Part shown: one piece after another, positions 1 to 7,387 of the stretch | How positions within the stretch are numbered: position 1 is the stretch's first letter | Layout: each line of letters opens with the position of its first letter | Source of the DNA: an uncultured Bacteroidales bacterium | GTDB lineage: Bacteria > Bacteroidota > Bacteroidia > Bacteroidales > FEN-979 | Direction of reading: 5' to 3' | Length of the DNA: 64,000 nucleotides | Assembly (NCBI GenBank): GCA_903916595.1 | Contig: CAIWXI010000031.1 | Span: forward strand, 107,154-171,153 | The notes under the pieces: model-generated | Seen by the model: the letters and a program-made list of their open reading frames with translations, nothing else | Told to the model about the DNA's origin: nothing | Databases searched by the model: none | Position numbers and translations under genes: made by a program

Positions 1-531
1 AAAATCAACCCGGCCGAGATATTGCTCTATGCCGAAAAGGAAATGGGCAATGGCATCATTGAAGATATACATGATGTGGTTTTTGTAGATCCCGACACCT
101 TCGATAAAACAAGGACCATGGAAATGGCCGATGAGATCAATCACATAAACCATGAATTTTTTAAAGAAGGCAAGAAGTATGTTCTGATCGGTCCGGGAAG
201 ATGGGGTACCCGCGATCGTTGGATCGGTGTTCCAGTGGCATGGCCCCAGATCAGTCAGGCGAAGATCATCGTTGAAACCAGCCTCGAAGGATTTCCCCTG
301 GATGCTTCTTCCGGATCTCACTTTTTTCATAATGTGACATCCATGAACGTGGGTTATTTCTGCGTTCAGCCAGAGATGTCGGGCAGTTACATCCGTTATG
401 AGATACTCAAACAGCAGCAAAATATCAGGAAAACAGAATATTTTTCCATCGTTCATTTTGAAGATCCATTGACCATCAGGATGGATGGGAAACAGAGGAT
501 CTCGGTGATCACCTGGAAACACGATAAATAA
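1..531 (+). CDS. PEP synthase / pyruvate phosphate dikinase-like protein, C-terminal part (truncated by window start)
   Basis: Frame 1 is open from base 1. GNGIIEDIHDVVFV...YVLIGPGRWGTRDRWIGVPVAWPQIS closely parallels the C-terminus of the 7388-10357 protein. Confidence 0.75.
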   Translation, partial: KINPAEILLYAEKEMGNGIIEDIHDVVFVDPDTFDKTRTMEMADEINHINHEFFKEGKKYVLIGPGRWGTRDRWIGVPVAWPQISQAKIIVETSLEGFPLDASSGSHFFHNVTSMNVGYFCVQPEMSGSYIRYEILKQQQNIRKTEYFSIVHFEDPLTIRMDGKQRISVITWKHDK

Positions 532-551
532 AAAGACTCAAAACTATCGAT

Positions 552-1070
552 ATGCGAATCGCACGAATAAATTCAAAGTCAGAAGACGATAAAAGCGAAA
601 CTGTTGATTTAAGGCTGATCGACCAGCTGATCGAGAAAAACAAAGCGAAAAAGGGGAATCTCATACCCCTTCTGCAGGGAGCCCAGGACATTTACGGGTT
701 TGTCCCGAGGCCTGTATTCGAAAAAATCAGCGCCGAATGTGGGATACCCCTTAGTGAAATGTTCGGGGTAGCCACGTTTTATGCGCAGTTCCGGCTCGCC
801 CCTGTTGGGAAACACATTATCAAGGTGTGTCACGGAACGGCCTGTCATGTGCAGAATGCCAAGGAGATTTCCGAATCTCTCGAAGAATCTCTGAAGATAA
901 AAGACGGTGAAACTACCGAAGACCGTTTTTATACTCTGGAGTCTGTTGCCTGTCTTGGCTGCTGTTCCCTCGCCCCGGTGATGATGATCGGAGACCAGAC
1001 TTACGGGAAACTCACGGGGAATGAGGCGGTTAGGATTGTGAAGAATATCAAGCTTGGAGAACAAAATTAA
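552..1070 (+). CDS. NADH dehydrogenase / bifurcating-oxidoreductase NuoE-like [2Fe-2S] subunit
   Basis: CHGTACHV...CLGCCSLAPVMMI thioredoxin-like ferredoxin motif; followed by a NuoF-like gene. Confidence 0.93.
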   Translation: MRIARINSKSEDDKSETVDLRLIDQLIEKNKAKKGNLIPLLQGAQDIYGFVPRPVFEKISAECGIPLSEMFGVATFYAQFRLAPVGKHIIKVCHGTACHVQNAKEISESLEESLKIKDGETTEDRFYTLESVACLGCCSLAPVMMIGDQTYGKLTGNEAVRIVKNIKLGEQN

Positions 1071-1136
1071 ATGGTGAAATGGTGAAATACATCGTAAATC
1101 GTACATCGTACATCGTAAATCGTAAATCGTACATTT
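1071..1136. repeat. Composite intergenic tandem repeat: 2x ATGGTGAA followed by CGTA[AC]AT heptamers
   Basis: Read directly; occupies most of the nuoE-nuoF gap. Confidence 0.95.
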
Positions 1137-1153
1137 AAAAGAATATTTCTAAC

Positions 1154-2929
1154 ATGAACATTACAGTAACAGTCGGTCTCGGCAGCTGCGGAATAGCCGC
1201 AGGAGCAAACAAGACTTACGAAAAGATCAAAGCATTGAAGGAACAGGAGAACCTGCCGTTTGACCTTCAGAAAACGTCGTGCATCGGTATGTGTTACCGG
1301 GAACCGCTGGTTGAGATCACCGATGAAACCGGGACTTATATTTATGGTGATGTGAACGAGGACCGTGCCGTTGAAGTGATAGAGAAGCATATTAATCAGC
1401 AGGATCCGATCAGGGAGTACATTGTTTATACCGATCTTTTTGAAGCTTCCGAGAACGACTTCATCCAGTCACAGGTCAAGATAGTTTTGCGCAACTGCGG
1501 CTATATGGATCCGGAATCCATAACCGAATATGAGCAAAGACATGGTTATACAGCCATGAAAATGATTGTGATGCAGAATATAACCCGAGAGGAAGTTATC
1601 AAAACCATTCTCGATTCCGGGCTTCGCGGTCGCGGAGGCGGTGGCTTCTCTACCGGCTTGAAATGGAAATTCGCCAATGCCAATAAATCGGAACAAAAAT
1701 ATGTGATCTGTAATGCGGATGAGGGAGACCCGGGTGCGTTCATGGACCGCTCTGTGCTGGAGGGCGACCCGCATTCCATCCTTGAGGGGATGATCATTGC
1801 AGCCTATGCAATAGAAGCCACGGGAGGCGTTATTTACTGCAGAGCTGAATATCCGCTGGCTATCAAGAGGCTTAATATCGCTATCGGGCAGGCCCATGAA
1901 AAGGGATATCTTGGCAAAAACATCTTCGGGATCAGGGGATGGGATTTCGATATTTATATTAAAGAAGGGGCAGGCGCTTTTGTTTGCGGAGAGGAAACAG
2001 CACTTATCGCGTCTATCGAAGGCGAACGAGGCATGCCCCGCAAACGTCCTCCGTTCCCTGCCGCTTCCGGGCTCTGGAAAAAACCCACTAATATCAATAA
2101 CGTTGAAACCTTTGCCAACGTTCCCTGGATCATTCTGAACGGAGCTGCGGCGTATTCAAAGTATGGTACTGAAAAAAGCAAAGGCACCAAGGTATTCGCG
2201 CTTGCTGGCAAAATAAGACGTTCGGGACTGGTAGAGGTTCCCATGGGAATGACTATCAAGGATGTGATCTTCAAACTTGGTGGCGGTATCAAGAACAACA
2301 AACGGTTTAAGGCCGTTCAGCTTGGAGGTCCATCAGGCGGCTGTATTCCCGATTATTTATCGGATACTATCGTGGACTACGATTCGGTGAATGCAACAGG
2401 CGCCATCATGGGATCAGGTGGGATGGTGGTTATGGACGAGACCACCTGCATGGTCGATGTGGCCAAATTCTTTCTCGACTTCACCCGAAAAGAAAGCTGC
2501 GGTAAATGTACTTTCTGCCGTATGGGAACCATGCGGATGCTCGAAATTCTCGAACGTATCACCAATGGCAAAGGCAGGGAAGACGATATTCAGAAACTTG
2601 AAGAGCTGGCCTACCAGATCAAAGATAATTCATTGTGTGGCCTCGGGCAGACAGCGCCGAACCCTGTTCTTACAACCATCAGGTATTTCAGGGATGAGTA
2701 TGAGGCACATATCATGCATAAGAAATGCCCCGCCAAGGTCTGCCGGCCCCTGCTAACTTATACAGTAGACCAGGAAAAATGTACAGGCTGCCTGGTTTGC
2801 ATGAAGAACTGCCCTGCAAAGGCCATTGCCGGAGAACGTAAAAAACCACATTTCATAAACCAGGAGCTCTGTACCAAATGCGGGGTCTGCTTTTCGAAAT
2901 GCAAGTTCGCATCGATCATCTTAACATAG
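1154..2929 (+). CDS. NuoF/HydB/HndC-like NADH-binding flavoprotein subunit with C-terminal 2x[4Fe-4S] ferredoxin domain
   Basis: GLRGRGGGGFSTGLKW, CNADEGDPGAFMDR, ESCGKCTFCRMGT; C-terminal CTGCLVCMKNCP and CTKCGVCFSKC. Confidence 0.95.
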   Translation: MNITVTVGLGSCGIAAGANKTYEKIKALKEQENLPFDLQKTSCIGMCYREPLVEITDETGTYIYGDVNEDRAVEVIEKHINQQDPIREYIVYTDLFEASENDFIQSQVKIVLRNCGYMDPESITEYEQRHGYTAMKMIVMQNITREEVIKTILDSGLRGRGGGGFSTGLKWKFANANKSEQKYVICNADEGDPGAFMDRSVLEGDPHSILEGMIIAAYAIEATGGVIYCRAEYPLAIKRLNIAIGQAHEKGYLGKNIFGIRGWDFDIYIKEGAGAFVCGEETALIASIEGERGMPRKRPPFPAASGLWKKPTNINNVETFANVPWIILNGAAAYSKYGTEKSKGTKVFALAGKIRRSGLVEVPMGMTIKDVIFKLGGGIKNNKRFKAVQLGGPSGGCIPDYLSDTIVDYDSVNATGAIMGSGGMVVMDETTCMVDVAKFFLDFTRKESCGKCTFCRMGTMRMLEILERITNGKGREDDIQKLEELAYQIKDNSLCGLGQTAPNPVLTTIRYFRDEYEAHIMHKKCPAKVCRPLLTYTVDQEKCTGCLVCMKNCPAKAIAGERKKPHFINQELCTKCGVCFSKCKFASIILT

Positions 2930-2946
2930 GCATCAAGATTATGAAA

Positions 2947-3100
2947 ATGTACGATGTACGATGTACGAATTAGCGGGAGTGATTCCTGTCGCCGATTCGA
3001 AACCCTTCGTTTATTGTATCTCGTACATTACAGTAAAAATTCAGAAAGAAAATAAATTCGTACATCGTACATCGTACATCGTACATCGTACATCGTACAT
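2947..3100. repeat. Inverted CGTACAT arrays (24-nt perfect arms 2947-2970 / 3056-3079) between nuoF-like and nuoG-like genes
   Basis: ATGTACGATGTACGATGTACGAAT vs ATTCGTACATCGTACATCGTACAT; right arm extends to 6 CGTACAT copies (3059-3100). Confidence 0.95.
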
Positions 3101-3116
3101 TAAAATAATAACATCC

Positions 3117-6100
3117 ATGTCCGACAACTCATTAAACATCATCCTAAACGGAACTATCGTAAAAGGCTACCCCGGCGAAACCATTTTAGACCTGTCGCGG
3201 CGGAACGGCGTTGAGATACCCACTTTATGTAATGACGACCGTCTTGAGCCTTTTACCTCCTGTTACGTCTGTGTTGTAGAGGTTGAAGGCATGCGTGGCC
3301 ATCAGCCCTCGTGCTCAACGAAACTTACTGAAGGGATGAAAATCATCACCGATAGCGACGGGATCAGAAAGTCAAGAAAAATGGCTCTGGAGCTGATGCT
3401 CAGCAACCATTATGCCGACTGCCTGGGCCCATGCAAGCAGACCTGTCCGGCGGGTGTGGACGTTCAGGGATATATCTCGCTCATCGACAAAGGCATGTAC
3501 AGCGAGGCTGTGGCTCTGATCAAAGACACCAATCCTCTGCCAGCGATCTGCGGCCGTGTTTGCGTGAGGCCCTGCGAGAACGAATGCCGAAGAAACCTGC
3601 TCGGGGAAGGCGCTGCTGTTGGTATCGATTACCTCAAGCGCTACGCGTCGGACCATGACCTTGAAAGCCCCGACAAATATATACCCGCCATAAAGCCATC
3701 CACCGGCAAAAAAATAGCCGTCATAGGCGCTGGTCCGGGAGGCTTGTCAGTAGGGCATTTCATGCAGATCGAAGGCCATCAGGTCGATATTTATGAAGCT
3801 GCTCCCAAATCGGGAGGCTGGCTCAGGTATGGTATTCCCGAATACCGTCTCCCAAACGATATCCTTGATAAGGAAGTGAAAAATATCACCGACCTGGGGG
3901 TCAATATTTATTACAATAAAAAGTTCGGACACAATCTAAGTTATAAAGAGATCAGGGAGAAATATAATGCTCTCGTGCTTACGATAGGTTCCCAGAAAGG
4001 GACCGGGGTTGGTTGTGAGGGCGACGATGCCGGAAATGTCTACTCCGGTATTGACTTTCTGAAAAACATGGAGGTGACAGGCCAGAAGTACAATTTCAAA
4101 GGCCGGACAATAGCGGTGGTTGGTGGTGGAAACACGGCCATGGACTGCTGCCGCACATCGATACGATGCAATGCCGACAAGGTATACGTGATTTACCGCC
4201 GCACCGAGAAGGAGATGCCGGCAAATCCAATAGAGATCCACGAATCCAAACTTGAAGGCGTAGAATATATGTTCCTGACCCTTCCGAAAAAGATCAATAA
4301 AAATTCAAACGGAGATGTCGAATCCATTACCTGTATTAAAATGGAACTCGGCGAACCCGATGCTTCAGGCCGCCGCAGGCCGGTTCCTGTTGAGGGTTCC
4401 GATTTCGAGCTGAAGGTCGATTATGTACTTGCCGCAATTGGGCAGAAGACCGAGGTGAGTTTTATGGATGACATAAATACTTATGCCGAAGGAGGGGAGC
4501 TTAAGGTTAACAAATGGGGCGACCTGGATGCGAATAAGAACACCCTGCAAACCGGCATCCCGTCGGTATTTGCAGCAGGCGACGGGGTGACCGGACCGGC
4601 TACCATCATCGAAGCCATTGCTCAGGCCCGGATCGCTTCCACAAGTGCACACCAGTATCTGATGGGGCTTCCGATTAAACCGCTTAATAAACCGTTTACC
4701 AGCAAACGCGATAACTTCAGGAAGCAGGTGGCTAAGGATTATCTGGATAAATATGAAAAGCAGCTTCGTGAAGAGATGCCTACACTGCCTGCCCCTGACC
4801 GTTCGAACTTCAGCGAAGTTGAACTTGGCTATGCCTCGGCCGAAGTAGCTCATCTTGAGACCCAGCGCTGTCTTGAATGTGGATGCACGGCCTTCTTTAA
4901 CTGTGATCTCCAGAAATATTCTTCTGAGTACAATGCACAGCAAAAGACTTTTGAAGGGGAATTCAAAGAATACACCGTCGATTTCCGCCATCCATACATA
5001 GAGATCGACAATAACAAATGCATTCTTTGTGCCCGTTGTGTAAGGATATGCAGGGAAGTCGCGGGAGCCAATTCCCTCGGCCTCATCAACCGTGGCTTCG
5101 ATACCAGCGTGGCGCCTTCCATGGGCGATGCCTTGCAGGATACACCATGTGAATCCTGCGGATTGTGTATCTCTACCTGTCCCACGGGAGCCATCACCGA
5201 GAATGTGATCTTCAAACCGGGGCCTGTAAAAACGAAGGCAGTTGAAAGCATCTGCTCCTATTGTTCCGTGGGCTGTGCCATCAACCTGCATAACGTAAAA
5301 GGATTTGTATACGGAGTAAGTGGAAGAAAAGGATTGGTCAACACCGACGGCAATATCTGCCGATATGCAAAATTCGGGTATACTTATATGAACGACCCTT
5401 TACGGATCACCCGGCCGATGCTCAAAGTGAACGGGAAATTCGAAGAGATCAGTTTCGAAAATGCTTTCAGCCTGATTAAAGAAAAGATCTCTGAAGTTAA
5501 ACCCGACGACAATGCATTCTTCGCCGGTGCCAGGCTCACCAACGAGGAAATGTATCTGGTACATAAGCTCGCCAGGCTGGCTGTAAAGACCAATAATGTG
5601 GGGAGTTTCCATTATATGGGAAGAGGTGAAAGCTACCGCGGGAACTGTGAAAATAATGTTCCTTTCGGCCAAATCAAAGATGCCAGCCTCATCTGTTTTA
5701 TCGGCACCGAAATCAACCGCGATCATGCCGTGGCAGGTTTTATGGCGCAGAATGCTCATTATCTGAAGAAGATCCCCCAGGTGCTGGTAACGGTAAAAGA
5801 GCACAACAGCCTTTCGCATAAGGTAAACCAGGAACTGAAAATAAAGTCTTACTACCATTTCATAAAGGCGATGAACCATTATTTTCTTTCGAATGGACTG
5901 GAGAATGGGCTCTTTCTTCGCGACAGGGTAGACGGACTTGAAGATTACCGAAAGCAGATTCTTGCCCTGAAATTCACTGACCTGCTGAAAGAGGCTGGAA
6001 TCGCTGAGCCGGAACTTGTGGCATTTGCTGAACTCTACAACCGGGAGATGAATGCCGTGATCCTGTTCTCTGAAAAGGAGATCTCAGGGGCCGCCTCCAG

Positions 6101-6818
6101 GGAACTGTTTAACCTGGCTATGATCACAGGAAAACTCGGGAAGACGGCCAGCGGACTGGTCTCTATCAGGGAGAAAAATAATTCACAGGGACTGTTCGAC
6201 ATGGGGGTTAGTCCGCATTACGGTATTGGAGGTCAGTCGCTTGACGATTCCGGATATGTTGCACGCATCCAGGAAAAATGGAAGGCTTCTCTGATTGCTG
6301 CTTCCGAAACCGAATGTCTGCACGGCAAAATGCAGGACGGCAAGGTGAAAAATGTTTTTATTTTTGGGGAAGACCCGCTTGGCTGTGCAATCGATAAACA
6401 GTATGCCGATTCAATGCTCAGGTCTGCAGATTTTATGGTAGTTCAGGATTATTTTATAACAGAAACTGCCGCAAAAGCAGACCTCATACTTCCGGCATCC
6501 CTGCCTGCCGAAACCGGGGGGTCATATACGAACTCTCAGAAAGTAATACAGCAGTTCCAGGCGGAGATGAAACCTAAAGTTGAACTTACCAATACGCGGC
6601 AGTTAGCCCATTTGCTGGCTTCTTTCGGCCATGTAATGAGCAGCAACCCGATTGATATTTTCATGGAAGTGATCACTCTTCTTCCAGAAAAGCACGATGA
6701 AGAAAAGCTACAGCTATGCATAACAGAAAAAGATAATCAACAACGCAGATACAACTTTGGTTGCGACACTGTGAGCAGGATTTTTGAAGAAGAATTTGAA
6801 AGAAAAATAGCGAAGTAG
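3117..6818 (+). CDS. Multidomain oxidoreductase: [2Fe-2S]/His-Cys [4Fe-4S] NuoG N-terminus + GltD-like FAD/NAD(P) domain + ferredoxin + molybdopterin-oxidoreductase-like domain
   Basis: CNDDRLEPFTSCYVCVVEV; HYADCLGPCKQTCPAGVD; IGAGPGGLSVGHFM and VVGGGNTAMDCCR; CILCARCVRIC, CESCGLCISTCP; CSYCSVGC. The ORF is open from 2961, but ATG 3117 (MSDNSLNIILNG) fits; residues upstream are repeat-derived. Confidence 0.9.
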   Translation: MSDNSLNIILNGTIVKGYPGETILDLSRRNGVEIPTLCNDDRLEPFTSCYVCVVEVEGMRGHQPSCSTKLTEGMKIITDSDGIRKSRKMALELMLSNHYADCLGPCKQTCPAGVDVQGYISLIDKGMYSEAVALIKDTNPLPAICGRVCVRPCENECRRNLLGEGAAVGIDYLKRYASDHDLESPDKYIPAIKPSTGKKIAVIGAGPGGLSVGHFMQIEGHQVDIYEAAPKSGGWLRYGIPEYRLPNDILDKEVKNITDLGVNIYYNKKFGHNLSYKEIREKYNALVLTIGSQKGTGVGCEGDDAGNVYSGIDFLKNMEVTGQKYNFKGRTIAVVGGGNTAMDCCRTSIRCNADKVYVIYRRTEKEMPANPIEIHESKLEGVEYMFLTLPKKINKNSNGDVESITCIKMELGEPDASGRRRPVPVEGSDFELKVDYVLAAIGQKTEVSFMDDINTYAEGGELKVNKWGDLDANKNTLQTGIPSVFAAGDGVTGPATIIEAIAQARIASTSAHQYLMGLPIKPLNKPFTSKRDNFRKQVAKDYLDKYEKQLREEMPTLPAPDRSNFSEVELGYASAEVAHLETQRCLECGCTAFFNCDLQKYSSEYNAQQKTFEGEFKEYTVDFRHPYIEIDNNKCILCARCVRICREVAGANSLGLINRGFDTSVAPSMGDALQDTPCESCGLCISTCPTGAITENVIFKPGPVKTKAVESICSYCSVGCAINLHNVKGFVYGVSGRKGLVNTDGNICRYAKFGYTYMNDPLRITRPMLKVNGKFEEISFENAFSLIKEKISEVKPDDNAFFAGARLTNEEMYLVHKLARLAVKTNNVGSFHYMGRGESYRGNCENNVPFGQIKDASLICFIGTEINRDHAVAGFMAQNAHYLKKIPQVLVTVKEHNSLSHKVNQELKIKSYYHFIKAMNHYFLSNGLENGLFLRDRVDGLEDYRKQILALKFTDLLKEAGIAEPELVAFAELYNREMNAVILFSEKEISGAASRELFNLAMITGKLGKTASGLVSIREKNNSQGLFDMGVSPHYGIGGQSLDDSGYVARIQEKWKASLIAASETECLHGKMQDGKVKNVFIFGEDPLGCAIDKQYADSMLRSADFMVVQDYFITETAAKADLILPASLPAETGGSYTNSQKVIQQFQAEMKPKVELTNTRQLAHLLASFGHVMSSNPIDIFMEVITLLPEKHDEEKLQLCITEKDNQQRRYNFGCDTVSRIFEEEFERKIAK

Positions 6819-6870
6819 CGAGGTACCGAAGTAGCGAGGTAGCGAAATAGCGAAAAAACGAAATAGCGAA
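6807..6870. repeat. 8 degenerate copies of octamer GTAGCGAR
   Basis: ATAGCGAA GTAGCGAG GTACCGAA GTAGCGAG GTAGCGAA ATAGCGAA AAAACGAA ATAGCGAA; includes the stop codon of the upstream CDS. Confidence 0.93.
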
Positions 6871-6897
6871 AACAGATTAATAATCATACTACGACAT

Positions 6898-7353
6898 ATG
6901 AGAGAATTCAAAAACATCACCGAGATCCTCGACTTCGCGATTGGCGAAGAACAGAGTGCTGTCGATTTTTATCTTCTTCTGGCAGCTCAGTCGAAAAGCG
7001 CTGAAACCAAAAAAGTTTTCTACGAATTTGCAGAGGAGGAAATGCGCCATAAGGCCAACCTCACTAAGTTAAAGGAAGACGGAACCCTTCGTTTGAGTGA
7101 TGAGAAGGTGAGCGATCTGAAGATCACCGAATACCTGGTCGACGTGAAACCTTCTCCAAACATGGCCTACCCTGAAGCTCTTATCCTGGCTATGAAAAAA
7201 GAGAAAGCCGCTTTTCGCATGTATACGGTACTTGCTGATCAGACCGATAATGCCGAAGTGAAGCAGCTGATGCAGTCATTGGCCATGGAAGAATCGAGGC
7301 ATAAGCTGAGATTCGAACTGGAATATGATGATGTGGTATTCAAAGAAAATTGA
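6898..7353 (+). CDS. Ferritin-like / rubrerythrin-family diiron protein
   Basis: Two EExxH-type helices: FAEEEMRHKANL and LAMEESRHKLRFE. Confidence 0.85.
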   Translation: MREFKNITEILDFAIGEEQSAVDFYLLLAAQSKSAETKKVFYEFAEEEMRHKANLTKLKEDGTLRLSDEKVSDLKITEYLVDVKPSPNMAYPEALILAMKKEKAAFRMYTVLADQTDNAEVKQLMQSLAMEESRHKLRFELEYDDVVFKEN

Positions 7354-7387
7354 TTTCACTACCTTCGTGCAAATTTCTGCTTGACTC

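Noticed and set aside
2961-3116. N-terminal extension MYELAGVIPV...VHRTSYIVHRTSYIKIITS of the large NuoG-like ORF
   Set aside because: The extension is translation of CGTACAT repeats and intergenic DNA; ATG 3117 gives a normal NuoG N-terminus.
4365-5291. 308-aa antisense ORF
   Set aside because: Entirely opposite a well-conserved oxidoreductase CDS; composition reflects the complementary codon bias and no domain is recognisable.
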